From: Tribonema minus
Lineage: Eukaryota; Sar; Xanthophyceae; Tribonematales; Tribonemataceae
Assembly (NCBI GenBank): GCA_017506865.1
Contig: JAFCMP010000090.1
Coordinates: 186,001-250,000 of the forward strand
Length of the DNA stretch: 64,000 bases
Reading direction: 5' to 3'
Position numbers and translations under genes: made by a program. Shown piece after piece: positions 12,020-22,608 of this stretch. How positions within the stretch are numbered: the first letter of the stretch is position 1; the number at the start of each line of letters is the position of its first letter. The notes beneath the pieces are model-generated. The model saw only the letters and a program-made list of their open reading frames with translations, was not told the DNA's origin and ran no database searches.

Positions 12020-12700
12020 TGTGCTGTCGCCGGCGTGAGCTTCCCTTCATTTGCACAGTTTCCCGTGAAGCACGCATGTCAAACTCAACGCCCCGCTTCC
12101 GCGGCACCTCCGCGCGGCGAGTACCTGAAGGGTGGGGGGACCGGCGTCGCGCCGGACAGCTGCGCGGAGAAGGTCGCCGCGATTCACGACCAAGCGCGGG
12201 ACAACGACGAGGAGGTGGATGCGATCGCGCTGCTGGCGGCCGTGCTGAGCGACGACACGCTGCAGCAGTTTGCGGCCGGCTTGGGCCGCGGCTTCGAGCA
12301 GCTGCATGAGCAAGGCAGCCGAGCCACAGGGCACCTGTCAGACTCCGCGCCCCGCTACCGCAGCGCCGCCGCGCGCGGCAGGCACCTGAAGGAGGGGGGG
12401 ATTGGCGAGACGCCGGTCAGCCGCGACGCGAAGCTCGCCGCGGTTCGCGAGCTCGCGCAGGAGCACGACGGCGTGGTGCCGGCGCGCGCGCTGGTGGCGG
12501 CCATGCTCAGCGGCGACATGCAGGCGCAGTTTGCGGCCTGCATCAGCCGCACCTTTGAGGCGCTGCATGCGCAAGGCAAGCGAGCCGCAGAGCACCCCCA
12601 GCGAGCTCAAAGAAGCGGCGCGGCGCAGCGGAGCCAGCTGCACAAGCGGAGCGGGAGCAGCTGTGAAAGGAGCAGCGCACGATGCCAGAGACCAGCTCGA
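12020..12700 (+). CDS. Unrecognised plus-strand protein with two ~87-residue repeats
   Basis: An open frame with strong third-position GC holds two tandem units 261 bases (87 codons) apart. Each starts with Leu-Lys-x-Gly-Gly (YLKGGGTG; HLKEGGIG), continues with a charged helix (AEKVAAIHDQARDND; DAKLAAVRELAQEHD), an ALLAAVLSDD / ALVAAMLSGD helix, QFAA...R.FE.LH.QG and a short linker. The family is unknown to me. No ATG opens this frame near its start. A TTTGCACAG acceptor at about 12050-12058 suggests that the frame is an exon whose start lies upstream. After about 12590 the frame turns into Arg/Ser-rich sequence that may not be coding. Not a shadow of the minus strand, whose frames here lack such order. 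Confidence 0.4.
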
Positions 12701-12737
12701 TGGCGCCCACCCCCTGGCAGTGGCAGCGTGGCGCAGG

Positions 12738-12940
12738 GTCGAGATGCACACCGTCACCGCCCTGCCAGCAGACAGTGGCACATACTGTTTTGCTCAGAGC
12801 CTTGCCCACGAGGACCGCATCGCCATCGCAGCGCAGGGTCGAGACGCACACCGTCACCGCTCTGCCAGCAGACGGTGGCACATACTGTTTTGCTGAGAGC
12901 CTTGCCGACGAAAACCGCATCGCCATCGTCTTCAAGGGCA
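12738..12940. repeat. Two tandem copies of a 100-base unit
   Basis: Copies at about 12738-12837 and 12838-12937 agree at roughly 90% of positions. Both encode, in different frames, a segment like HTVTALPAD-GTYCFA-SLA-RIAI. Because 100 is not a multiple of three, the copies cannot both be read in one frame without splicing. Confidence 0.85.
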
Positions 12941-13029
12941 CAAAACCGCTAGGCCTTGGGCCACATTCGCCAGCTCCAGGGGCACGCTGTTGCGCCTGGC
13001 TGCAGATGAACAGGTCAACCTGACTCATA

Positions 13030-13760
13030 CGCGGTCAGGAAGGGCAGGAGCATCAAGATAGCGGTCAAGCAGGCAGCGGAAGCGAACCTGTAGATCATCA
13101 ATGATTGCTTGTGACAGGCCCCCTCGCATGCCTGTATTTCGCTCAGCCCCACCCCCGTCCCCTGCGCACTGTACAAATGCACCTTGTGGATTTGCGAATC
13201 TTCCAATTGATTGTCATGGTGGTCTCTCGCTTGCAGTGCTGCTGCTGCCATCCGCGTGTTCGGCACATTGTCTGCGACCCGCTGGCGCTCGCACGCTGTG
13301 TTGCGCTGCTGTCACTTGCAGAGTTAAGAATTCATTGCAGTCTCTTCTGCGCTGCTGCTGTGTTACATGTGCATGCTGGTGTATGCATGTTGGTGTGCGG
13401 TCCAGACTGCCAACGAGCACTGATTGATGTCATCACAATGGCATCCTGGATCTGCATGTGCCACGTCACATGTCGTGTCAATTGATATTTGTATGATGGC
13501 TGCCTGGCAGTGCCAATTGTCACAATTAGAAGTGTATTCATGATGCATTATCACCATTGCCTCGATATGGGCAGCATCACCACCATCAAGGCATGGTGCA
13601 CTAGTGCATCAGCTGAAGCTGCCTCAGATACGACTCGCGAACTTCAATGCAATCTTCAACTTCAGCTCAAGCAGTCGTGTACGTATGGACTTGTATTTAT
13701 AAAGGCCCAAGGGAGGCCGGGTTGCCTATGCAATCGAAAAGCTTGCGTCAACGCAGCAGC
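13030..13760. other. Spacer left of the retrotransposon
   Basis: No gene is seen. Short open frames on both strands overlap without motifs. It contains an AACTTCAATGCAATCTTCAA unit (13640-13670) related to those near 9.7 kb. The right part should be the 3' untranslated region of the retrotransposon; no poly-A or target-site duplication could be identified. Confidence 0.4.
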
Positions 13761-16700
13761 CTAGTCTGCGCTGTGCCCTAGGAGCTTGGATACCGGCGCC
13801 GCAACACAGCCCAGCATTCGCGCTCCACGTGTGTACGCCATAACGCGCTCCGCCAACTCCCGCGCCAGCGATATGCTCAGCTCAATGAGGATCTGACGCT
13901 TAGCTAACCCGGCCTTGCGTAACACATCTGCCTTCCCCCCCCCTGAGCACAGTGCTGAGTGCATTGCCAACTCCTTAACAAAAAGGCTTGTCTGCTTGCC
14001 CAGCCGTCCGTACGACTCCTGCACGAATGGCACAAAAGCCCAAGATGACGTCAAGGTGCCGGTGTGGTGCTTGACCTTCGCGTCCTCCCCCACCCCAGCA
14101 GCATAGCCGTCCGTGTTCGAGGCATTTGTTCTGCCTGTCAGGTACGAGCTCGCTGTGGGCGCGCGCACACTTGTGTCTAGCACTATTCCCTTGTTACGGT
14201 ATGCACTGCTAAAGTGCAGACACCCTGGGTCAATGACTGTGTCCGCCCGATACCCCGGTACCTTGAAGACGCTAGCGTCCTCATTGCGGACAATAGAGAC
14301 ATGGTGCTGTCTCAAGATGCGCTGCAGGCACCGCTTTTGGGCAGTGTGTGTCGCGTTGTGCCCCCGTATGTGCTGGCTGGGGCAGCTGATCGCATGCGTG
14401 GAGGTGGGGCTCACATCACTGCACCGCCATGGGCACACCTCGCCCTGTATGCCCCACCCGTCTATGAAGATCGCAATCAAAATCATCGTGGCTGCTGCCA
14501 TACTGGACATGGGCGCCGCACCCGGGCGGTCATTGGCAGTGGGTGGCACGCTCATCCACGCCATTGCCCCGGACGCACGCTGGCTGCGCAGCTGCGCCAG
14601 GACCCGTGCGCTAGCCTGTTGGCGGCGGCGGCTGGTGTCGCGCGAGTCACCAATAGGTGCAGCCTGCGTCGGCTTGCCCACGGCACCAGCCGAGGCAGCC
14701 TCTAGGTCCTCCACCAGGCAATCCTCGTATTGACGTCGAAGAACATTTGAAAGGCCGGCTTGTAGTCCGTGCGTGAAGTGACCGCGCCGGCGGCGGGGCA
14801 CTACCTTCCTGCAGATCTCATCAGCATAGGCCTCCCAGTCGTCGTCGTCGTCCTCCTGCCCGCCGCTGCAGCTGCTTTCTTCCGCGCTAGTTTGTGTTTT
14901 AGCGGGCGTGGAAGGGGCAGCCGCGGCAGCGGCTTGAGGGCCAGGTACGGTCGCCGCCGCAGCGGCCGCCTCGGCGCCAGGCACAATGCCGTGGGTGTGT
15001 GGGGCTGGCTCAGTGGTCACTGTCTCCGTGACGGCAGTTGCGGCGTAGATCGCTTGCACCGCAGTGGGGAGCGTCGACGCTGCGGCCGTCGTATCTGCTG
15101 CCCACCGTAGCAACGATGCTGGGAGCTGCTCGGCCACAGCTGTGCGTGATTTTTCGCCGCCATCAGCTGTCAGCGCTCGCGTAGAGCGTCGCACGGCCTC
15201 GATGATTGGCGGCAGTCCCTGGTCCTCGCGTATTGCGCATGAGTGCTGCGCGAACCAGGTGACTGCGCCGTGTTCGTCAGTGCCGAGCCTCAGGGCCCCT
15301 GCTGCCACAGTGGCATGAATTATTGCCGGCCTCAGTGTTGTGCATGCCTGGGCCGTGTATGCGGCTGGTGCCAGTAGCCCCAAAAGCGGCATGCCCAGAC
15401 CGCCTCGTCGCTCCGGCAACCGTGACGCCCGCAGTGGCACTGCGATGTCCGTGAGTTCTGGCGGGCCCAAGCGCGGCAATACCAGCACGCTGCCACTGCT
15501 GGCTTCCTCATTGTCACCAGCAGTGCAGGCGGCCAGCAGGTGTGACTTCATGGCTGCCGCGGTAGAGCAGCCGTGCAGATGCAGCATGCGTTCGAGCGTC
15601 CATGCACAGAACCCGTCAAACGCGTGCAACCATGTCTCACTCAAAGCCGTGTCAACGACCCGAGCTAAGAAGCCCATGCGCTTCGTCAGTGACCTGCGTA
15701 GAATGAACTGTGCTGCCTGTAGGTGATGCCGCGCCATTCCAGCTAGCTGCCACGACAATCGCCATGTCCCTGCGTCGACAAGATGCTTGCTCATGGCAGC
15801 GTGCACATAGGCTGGGTGCCCTACCGGTACCCCGACCGACGTAAAGCCCTGACTGGATTCTGGCATGGTGGTGTCCACAAACGGTATGTCAAGGGCGCGC
15901 AGGCGTGCTCTGGCCGCTTCATCAAACACTGTGCCGCGCATGGCGATGGCCAGCGACTTGTCTGGTCGAACGCGTAGGCCCCCTGCCGCCAGCCGGCGGA
16001 TCACCTCTGCCACCCCAGCGGCCGCTGCATCGTCGAAGTAGGCAGCTTGCAGCACGTTGAGGTCATCCAGGAAAGCGCAGTGCGGGGCTGGCGGTTCCGC
16101 TGTGCTGTGGCCGTAGGCCGGCATACTGCCGGGCGTCGCATTCACTCCATCAGGGTAGAAGAGTAGGAAGGCCGCTGCCACTGCAAAGTACAGCGGCCCT
16201 AGAGGGTCCCCTTGCTGGCACCCTAGGTGGGAGCAGATAATGCGAGCTTCACCGTTCACCTCCACCCGCATCTCTGGGGCAGTGTCACCACAGTATACGG
16301 ACTCAAAGTGCGGGAGCAGCTCCGGACAGAAGAGCATAAGCCCCCGCACAATGGCGGCGCGATCCACACTGTTAAATGCGTTCTCACAGTCCAGTTGGAT
16401 AGTGGTGCCATACAGCTCGTGCCACACGCGCGCGCGCGCTGCCACATGCTCGACGCCAGACCGGTATCCTACGCCAAACTGCGACATGGAGGCCAGCAGC
16501 CCCGATATCTTGCCCTTGACACTCCGTGCCGCTGTGGACCCGAGGAGTCTGCGCCAGACACTGGAGCAGGCGATCGGACGCCGCTTCTGTCCTATGCCTG
16601 AGAGGGCCGCGGCGCGGAGAAGCCGTTGCGATTGCTCCGGCAGCAGTTCGGGCTCAACAAGCAGCGTCGTGAACACCTTGGCCAGGTGATGAGCGAATGC

Positions 16701-19700
16701 CGGTTCCATCACATCTGATTCTGAATCACCAGCTAGTCCTGGCGAGGCACTGCTCACGGGGCGGGTGGCTGCTTTCACTGGTGCACCAGGCCCAGCGGCC
16801 ATCAAGAGGTGTTCATAGCGTAGGCCGTCCAGCCCTCCTGCCTTCCCCGCCCCTGCTGCGGACAAGGTCGACAGTATGTCTGCCGCCTCCACCTCGAGGC
16901 GCCGTCCGGCTGCGCTGGCAGCATCCTCAGGCCTATCGCTGTGATCATGTGCCTGACCCGATTCGAAGACAGGACTGCCGCTGCCAGCTGGCCCGGTGGT
17001 CGTTGCCACCCCTGCGCTGTGTAAGCAGTGCCGCCGGGCGTCGCGTACCAGGCCGCGCACTTGCTCCATTGGCGTATCGACTACCCCCGGCCGGGTGCCA
17101 GTTTCAGGGTGCTTTGCTGCCAGCACCTGTGCCGTGACCTCGTCTGCTGGGGCGCATGCTTCACGCGCCTCTAGTCGTGCGGCAGCCAAGCCTACCCCCC
17201 GTCGCTTGCCTGAGAGGGCAGCGCATGCTGTTTGCTGCCTGGAGTCAGCCTCCGTCCAGTCGGCATCGAAGTTCGTTTGTGCCGACGCCATAGCTGCGTT
17301 GTTTGGTTTGGGGGCCCGCAGCGCCGCTGCTGCTGACAGCGTCTTTCTCAGTAGCTCCGCGAAGTCGCCAGACAGCAACGCTGCCAGCCGGGCCGCAGGC
17401 GGCATACCGGTTCCCTCCGGTTGCCTACCAAAGGCCATCGCTGCTAGCAGGTGCAGCAGCCTGTAGCCGCGCTGCACTAGAGTCTGAGAAACCTGATGAG
17501 CAAACGCCCCGGCACCATGGTGGAGGCGCACCCGTGCCGCCTCACGTGCACTGTCTGTGGCGTCCGCCAGTAGTCGTGTGGCGTGCTCCACTAGCCGTGC
17601 CCACTGGGTGCACTGCAGCTGAGTGCGGAAGGGGTTGGCAGTCGTGGTGAACCGCAGCAGCAGTAGATCCGCCTCATTGGTCTGGTCAAGTGCGTGGACG
17701 ACCGAGGGCGTCGAGAGGTCCCAAGCCAGGGATGCTCGTGCCTGGGGCTTTGAGGGCCTGCCACTGGTGGTGGTGGTCGGGGGGGGCGGTGACGCGGCAT
17801 CGTCCGGCGGGTCCACGTCCATGTCCGCCCATCCCACGGCCGTCCCGTGGGGGGGGCTGCTGTCCTGCAGCCTCAGGCTGTCAGACTGAGTGCGGCTGCC
17901 GGCGCTGCTAGGCGGTGCCGCAGCAGCTGCCGTTCGGCGCCGGCGTTGCGCGCCGGTTGCCGTGGCCGCCGGGCGTTTCTTGCTAGACTTTGAGTTGGCA
18001 GCGCCACTAGCCGGCACCGCCGGTAGTTTTGGAGGTGTCGCTGCGGCAGCCCCCGCCGCCGCGGCCGCGCCGTCGCTACCCGCACCCCCGCCCTCGGACT
18101 GGCCCGGGGGTACTGCCGGGCGTGCGCGCGTGGGGGCGCTTCCATTCCGTCGACACGTGTGGCATGGCGAGGTCAGCGCGCATTGCCTCTGCCCCGCGCT
18201 GGCTGACATATGGACCAGGCCGCAGGCACCTGTGCATGCACTCAGCTTCCTTACCGCCCGTAGGAAGTCTTCTGCCGTGCAACCATACATGGTGCTCATC
18301 TCCTGCACATGCTTGGCATGGTGTGCCCCAGTGCTGCAGGTACTGCTGCCTGAAGGGGCACGGTCACCGGATGGGTCGTGATCAACCTGCTGCCGGATGC
18401 CCTTGGCGTATGCTGCCGCCGGATTTTGCTGACAGTGTGATGTGCTCGCCTCAGGGTTCAGCATCGACCTCGTGCAGCTACCACCGTTGAAGTGGGCCAC
18501 TACCGGTGCCATGCGGCTCGCAGCTGACAGTTTGCCTCGCTGTTTGCTGTCCTCTTTCTGACCAAGCTGCCAAAATGCCAGTGTGCATAGTGGACACCTC
18601 AGTGGCTCAGGCTGCTGTGGCAACTGCAGCGCAGTACGGGGCTGTGTCCGACTCGGAGCCGTGATGTGGGTGCTGTCAGCTTGAGTGGTCGCCGACGCTG
18701 TCATAGTGGTTGGCAAGGGCGGAGCTGCCGCAGGGGCGACAAGCAGTTCAAAGTGTCCCACATTTGTATATAGCCCAGGCGGCGTCCACAGCACATCCAG
18801 ATGGCAGTCAGGCTGAGCTGGAGTCGCCGGTGCGAATACCGCTGGCAGCCCCATCAGTTGTGCCAGCACCAGCCCTGTTGATTTTTGCGTGCTGCCAGTG
18901 GCCTGAGGCTTGGCCTGCCACACCGTCACCGAGACCGCGTAGACCGCTGCAACAATGGCCCACACAGACAAACCGAGGGGCCGTCCCCACACGCCCTCTT
19001 CCTGTAGGCGTTGCAGCAGGAGCGTGTGCCCGCTGTCCTTGCTATCCGTTTCATTTGTGCCGTACTCGATTGCGAGGCAGCGAGCGCGTGTCCCGTACGT
19101 GTCGAATTGTTCACGTGTACACGCAGGTTGGGCTGCGGCATGCGCGGTCAGTTGACGCATCGATGACATGCTGGCCCCTTGTTTGCCCGCCCCCTGCGTG
19201 ACGTATGCCACCATCCCGTCCAGCAGTGCCTCTCGCATGGCAATCACCAGCGCTGGGGCCGGCAGTCCGTGCTCAACTGCGACGCTGCCTATGCCGTGTA
19301 GAGCTGTATGAATCAGGCAGTTGCCGTTGCCCACGTTGCTCACGGGGCGAAGCTCCCCACCACGTGCTAGCGTCGCTGTGTTTTCCCCAAGCGCCTGTTT
19401 GTGGAGTGCCTGCAGGCCCGTGTGCCAAGTGGAAAAGCCATAGTTGGTGGCTTTTGCCAGCGCGTCTTGCTGCTCCTCCACGGTGACTGTATGGCACACG
19501 GTTGAGGGTATCCGGGTCGCCACCGTCACGGTGGTGACCTTCGCCGGCCCGGATATTGGTGCTGAGGGGGCAGAGGCACCGCCCCTTGGCGGTGTGGTGG
19601 CTGGTGCCAGCTGCCCTAGGGGTGCAGGAGAATTGTCGCACTGGGCCTGTCGCTCCTGCGTCCGCCGTCTGTGTTTACCTCTGCGTCGACTGCGCTTTCC

Positions 19701-22577
19701 ACTGGCAACCATAGCCGTGACAGATGCTGTCTCGGTCATTGTTGCGTGGGTGCTGTTATCACCGGCCTGCGTTACGTCTGACTCGCCATGTTTCCCGGCT
19801 GGCTGGCGAGGCGACCTGGCAACGACCGGTTCCCTAAGGGAGAGTTGGTCAAACACCGCTGCCAGGTCGTTACCCTCTTCTCGGAGGGAGAGCAAGCTGA
19901 ACGTGACCGTCAGGTCATGCATCTGATTCACCAGCGGTGCGCAGGGAGTCCGGCCCAGCAGGGTCTGTGTTGCTGGCGCGTGCAGTCGGCGTGACGTGCG
20001 GCCGGGTTCAAGCTTGGTACCCGTCGGCCAAGCGCAAAGCACCGTGACGCGTGCCCGATTGGGGGCAAGGGCCAGTGCACGTACCCTGCGCGCGAGTGCG
20101 CCAGCCGCCCCCAGCAAGCCTTGCCAGTGAGATCCCGTCGGGTCCCTGGGGCATTCGCTAGACTGAGCGCCCGCTGCGACAGCAGCTGCTGCACTGCCAG
20201 GTGTGCTGGGCACACGATCGTTGCTTGACATCGTTGCGCCGCTATCGCTAGCACGACTTTCGCCAGGCAGCACACCCATTGTGCTGCTCCGGGTCAGTCT
20301 CGGCAGCGGCGCAACTGCCACACCGTCCAACGTAGATGCATGGGCTTGCCTGGGGTCCACCCCCAGGTGCTCGCATCCGAGGATTTTGCGTATGGGACCA
20401 CATTTGCTAGCGGCGGCGAGCAGCGCGGCTGTTGGCTTCAGGCTATTCCCCCCACCAACAGCTGCACCACCCGCTGCCGCCGCGCATGTCGTTGGTCGGG
20501 TGTGTATGTCAGCAATGTGATCATGGCCTGATGCACGGTCACAGCCTGACAGTGTGCATGCTGTCGCGGCGACCGGGCCTGCGAGGCAGTCGGCGCAGCG
20601 CCACACGTCGCACTGGTCCAGGGCCCCTAGATCACCAGATGGTGTCGTGGCGCTTGCTGCTGTGCGTCTGATGAAGAGGTTGCCGCACCCATCGCAGACC
20701 TGCTCCAGGCCGCCGCATATTGGTCGGTGGTCTAGGAAAAGCTGAACATGCAGTTCTGCAAATTGCTTCCCTTTCCCTGTGTGGCGCGTGCGCTGGTGTG
20801 CACATGCGTGTGCCGCTGGGCAATTCTTGTCCAGGGCGCGAGGATTTGCTCGCACTATGAACTTGTCGCACATGCGGCAGTCCAGCCCCGGGATATTGAC
20901 CTTCCGGTTGGCAGCGTGTATCTTGGCGGGCGCCAGATCTGTCCTAGCGGTGATGCCGGATATTGGGTGCCCGTTGCGACTGTTACCGTCAGAGGTGACG
21001 CTGCCGCCTGACAGAGAGGCGCCGCTGCCAGCTGGCTGCAAAAACCGGGACGTGATTTGTCTCTGGTGACCCGCCGGCCCAGGTTCGCCAACTTCCATCG
21101 GTACAGGCATGGTCACGGTGACCGGCTTTGCCAGCGCACCGCCAGACTGTGGCTCTGGGCGGGTGACGCTGCCAGTGCTTTGGGCGCTGGCGCGGCGCCG
21201 ACCCCGCCGGGGTGCAGCCGCCCCACGTTCGCCGCCCGGTGCAGCAGCGGCCGCTGGTGCTGTTGTCACCATGTCTGCAGCACATGGGGTTGCCGCTGCG
21301 GTGACCTCCATCGGCTGAGGACCGGGATGCCACTGGGGAGAGGCGCCGCTGCTAGCTGGCTGCGAAGGCCGCGACGTGATCCGTCTCTGGTGACCCGCTG
21401 GCCCACTGGTAGGTTCGCCAACTTCCATCGGTACGGGCACGGTCATGGTGACCGCCTTTGCCAGCGCACTCAGTTTGCCACACGGCGACTCTGGGCGGTT
21501 GATGCTGCCAATGCTTCCGAGGCGGCCCAGGGGCGGCCCAGCGTTGGCGCCGCGGCGCCGACCCCGCCGGGATGCAGCTGCCCCGCGTTGGCCATCTGAT
21601 GCGGCAGCGGCTGCCGGTGGTTTTGGCACCATGTCTGCCGCACGTGGCGTTGCCGCCGCCGTTAAGTCGGAGGTAACCTTGCGACCGCATGCAGCGGCGG
21701 CTGTGACAGTCGTCCGTGGCTGTGCAACCACCTGGTTGGCCGGTGCGGGCCCCGCCGCTGGTGCGGCAGTGGCAGCCGTCACTAAAGGCGTTTTCCGCCG
21801 CGATCGTCGTTTTGGCATTGGCGTTGTCGCTACTGGTGGATCCGGCGGCAGTGTCGCCCGACGGCGTGTACTTGCCGCTGGTGGCGGTAGTACCACCAAG
21901 CTCAGTACAATTATCGCTGTTGGCGGCAGTGCCTCCCGTAAACTCGCCGCTTGAGCCTCCGAGTCACTGGCAGGCTGATGCCGCGGGCGCTTCGTCTGTG
22001 AGCATCCCCTGTTACAGTGATTACTGGCACCTGGGCTGGTCAGATGGCGGCGGCGCTTCTTGACGTGCGCATGGCTGCCACTGCCCTGAGGCTCGTCCGA
22101 GTCGGCTGACGACAAGTGTAGTCTGCGCATGCTTCTGCACAGCTCTGCAACCTGACTGCATACTGGCACCTCTGGCATCGGCCGCGGTCTAGAGCTCTGG
22201 GCCATCAGCTGAGGTGGTGGCGGGCCGGGTATCGGCGGCGGGCCCGGAATCGGTGGCGGACCCGGGATCGGCGGCGGGCCCGGTATCGGCGGCGGGCCCG
22301 GGATCGGTGGCGGGCCCGGTATCGGCGGCGGGCCTGGAATCGGCGGCGGGCCCGGGATTGGCGGCGGGCCCGGGATCGGTGGCGGCGGCGGTATCGCTAG
22401 GCGTACCCAACGGCCAACACCATGGCGGCGTCTGCGGCGTGTGTCAGATTGGCGTGCAGCTTTGACCTGCCACCACCACAAGCCAGTATTCAGCCCGTGG
22501 TTGCGCTGTCCCCGTTTGCGTTTCAGAGGTGACCCCTCCCCATGTGAGGTAGGGCTGGTAAGCCAGTGGAGGGCCAT
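13761..22577 (-). CDS. Non-LTR retrotransposon polyprotein: OTU protease, reverse transcriptase, zinc/endonuclease region
   Basis: A single intronless frame of about 2,940 codons from the ATG at 22577 to TAG at 13761. N-terminal part: (IPGPPP)n, then Ser/Ala/Pro/Arg-rich sequence. About residues 560-700: Cys/His-rich region (CRMC, CDGCGN, CADC). About 1085: OTU-type cysteine protease with NGNCLIHTALHG (catalytic Cys) and VGHFELLV (likely catalytic His, about 1275). Further Cys pairs (CPLC, CHTC) follow. About 1950-2200: reverse transcriptase with AGGLDGLRYEHL, RPIACSSVWRRLLG, motif A LDCENAFNSV, motif B GCQQGDPLGPLYF, motif C FLDDLNV and motif D LRVRPDKS. About 2720: CPWRC...HAISC zinc knuckle, then RADTVID, VLDTSV and FVPFVQESYG, resembling the restriction-like endonuclease of R2-type elements. 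The frame is open throughout, so the copy may be young or active. The clade is not determined. Confidence 0.9.
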   Translation of the reverse strand: MALHWLTSPTSHGEGSPLKRKRGQRNHGLNTGLWWWQVKAARQSDTRRRRRHGVGRWVRLAIPPPPPIPGPPPIPGPPPIPGPPPIPGPPPIPGPPPIPGPPPIPGPPPIPGPPPIPGPPPPQLMAQSSRPRPMPEVPVCSQVAELCRSMRRLHLSSADSDEPQGSGSHAHVKKRRRHLTSPGASNHCNRGCSQTKRPRHQPASDSEAQAASLREALPPTAIIVLSLVVLPPPAASTRRRATLPPDPPVATTPMPKRRSRRKTPLVTAATAAPAAGPAPANQVVAQPRTTVTAAAACGRKVTSDLTAAATPRAADMVPKPPAAAAASDGQRGAAASRRGRRRGANAGPPLGRLGSIGSINRPESPCGKLSALAKAVTMTVPVPMEVGEPTSGPAGHQRRITSRPSQPASSGASPQWHPGPQPMEVTAAATPCAADMVTTAPAAAAAPGGERGAAAPRRGRRRASAQSTGSVTRPEPQSGGALAKPVTVTMPVPMEVGEPGPAGHQRQITSRFLQPAGSGASLSGGSVTSDGNSRNGHPISGITARTDLAPAKIHAANRKVNIPGLDCRMCDKFIVRANPRALDKNCPAAHACAHQRTRHTGKGKQFAELHVQLFLDHRPICGGLEQVCDGCGNLFIRRTAASATTPSGDLGALDQCDVWRCADCLAGPVAATACTLSGCDRASGHDHIADIHTRPTTCAAAAGGAAVGGGNSLKPTAALLAAASKCGPIRKILGCEHLGVDPRQAHASTLDGVAVAPLPRLTRSSTMGVLPGESRASDSGATMSSNDRVPSTPGSAAAAVAAGAQSSECPRDPTGSHWQGLLGAAGALARRVRALALAPNRARVTVLCAWPTGTKLEPGRTSRRLHAPATQTLLGRTPCAPLVNQMHDLTVTFSLLSLREEGNDLAAVFDQLSLREPVVARSPRQPAGKHGESDVTQAGDNSTHATMTETASVTAMVASGKRSRRRGKHRRRTQERQAQCDNSPAPLGQLAPATTPPRGGASAPSAPISGPAKVTTVTVATRIPSTVCHTVTVEEQQDALAKATNYGFSTWHTGLQALHKQALGENTATLARGGELRPVSNVGNGNCLIHTALHGIGSVAVEHGLPAPALVIAMREALLDGMVAYVTQGAGKQGASMSSMRQLTAHAAAQPACTREQFDTYGTRARCLAIEYGTNETDSKDSGHTLLLQRLQEEGVWGRPLGLSVWAIVAAVYAVSVTVWQAKPQATGSTQKSTGLVLAQLMGLPAVFAPATPAQPDCHLDVLWTPPGLYTNVGHFELLVAPAAAPPLPTTMTASATTQADSTHITAPSRTQPRTALQLPQQPEPLRCPLCTLAFWQLGQKEDSKQRGKLSAASRMAPVVAHFNGGSCTRSMLNPEASTSHCQQNPAAAYAKGIRQQVDHDPSGDRAPSGSSTCSTGAHHAKHVQEMSTMYGCTAEDFLRAVRKLSACTGACGLVHMSASAGQRQCALTSPCHTCRRNGSAPTRARPAVPPGQSEGGGAGSDGAAAAAGAAAATPPKLPAVPASGAANSKSSKKRPAATATGAQRRRRTAAAAAPPSSAGSRTQSDSLRLQDSSPPHGTAVGWADMDVDPPDDAASPPPPTTTTSGRPSKPQARASLAWDLSTPSVVHALDQTNEADLLLLRFTTTANPFRTQLQCTQWARLVEHATRLLADATDSAREAARVRLHHGAGAFAHQVSQTLVQRGYRLLHLLAAMAFGRQPEGTGMPPAARLAALLSGDFAELLRKTLSAAAALRAPKPNNAAMASAQTNFDADWTEADSRQQTACAALSGKRRGVGLAAARLEAREACAPADEVTAQVLAAKHPETGTRPGVVDTPMEQVRGLVRDARRHCLHSAGVATTTGPAGSGSPVFESGQAHDHSDRPEDAASAAGRRLEVEAADILSTLSAAGAGKAGGLDGLRYEHLLMAAGPGAPVKAATRPVSSASPGLAGDSESDVMEPAFAHHLAKVFTTLLVEPELLPEQSQRLLRAAALSGIGQKRRPIACSSVWRRLLGSTAARSVKGKISGLLASMSQFGVGYRSGVEHVAARARVWHELYGTTIQLDCENAFNSVDRAAIVRGLMLFCPELLPHFESVYCGDTAPEMRVEVNGEARIICSHLGCQQGDPLGPLYFAVAAAFLLFYPDGVNATPGSMPAYGHSTAEPPAPHCAFLDDLNVLQAAYFDDAAAAGVAEVIRRLAAGGLRVRPDKSLAIAMRGTVFDEAARARLRALDIPFVDTTMPESSQGFTSVGVPVGHPAYVHAAMSKHLVDAGTWRLSWQLAGMARHHLQAAQFILRRSLTKRMGFLARVVDTALSETWLHAFDGFCAWTLERMLHLHGCSTAAAMKSHLLAACTAGDNEEASSGSVLVLPRLGPPELTDIAVPLRASRLPERRGGLGMPLLGLLAPAAYTAQACTTLRPAIIHATVAAGALRLGTDEHGAVTWFAQHSCAIREDQGLPPIIEAVRRSTRALTADGGEKSRTAVAEQLPASLLRWAADTTAAASTLPTAVQAIYAATAVTETVTTEPAPHTHGIVPGAEAAAAAATVPGPQAAAAAAPSTPAKTQTSAEESSCSGGQEDDDDDWEAYADEICRKVVPRRRRGHFTHGLQAGLSNVLRRQYEDCLVEDLEAASAGAVGKPTQAAPIGDSRDTSRRRQQASARVLAQLRSQRASGAMAWMSVPPTANDRPGAAPMSSMAAATMILIAIFIDGWGIQGEVCPWRCSDVSPTSTHAISCPSQHIRGHNATHTAQKRCLQRILRQHHVSIVRNEDASVFKVPGYRADTVIDPGCLHFSSAYRNKGIVLDTSVRAPTASSYLTGRTNASNTDGYAAGVGEDAKVKHHTGTLTSSWAFVPFVQESYGRLGKQTSLFVKELAMHSALCSGGGKADVLRKAGLAKRQILIELSISLARELAERVMAYTRGARMLGCVAAPVSKLLGHSAD
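22205..22395 (-). repeat. Coding (IPGPPP)n tandem repeat
   Basis: About ten 18-base units encode IPGPPP in the N-terminal part of the retrotransposon protein. Wobble positions vary between units, so the protein sequence is better kept than the DNA. Confidence 0.9.
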
Positions 22578-22608
22578 AGCTTTGAAAGGCGACTTTGAGG
22601 GGCGAGAG

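Noticed and set aside
12338-12781. 147-codon minus-strand frame
   Set aside because: It is the shadow of the plus-strand repeat protein, which has better codon pattern and a conserved two-fold repeat.
13901-14106. Plus-strand frames across the retrotransposon (for example 14113-14733, 16240-16689, 21057-21599)
   Set aside because: All lie antisense to the intact retrotransposon frame and have no motifs; they reflect its GC-rich codon use.
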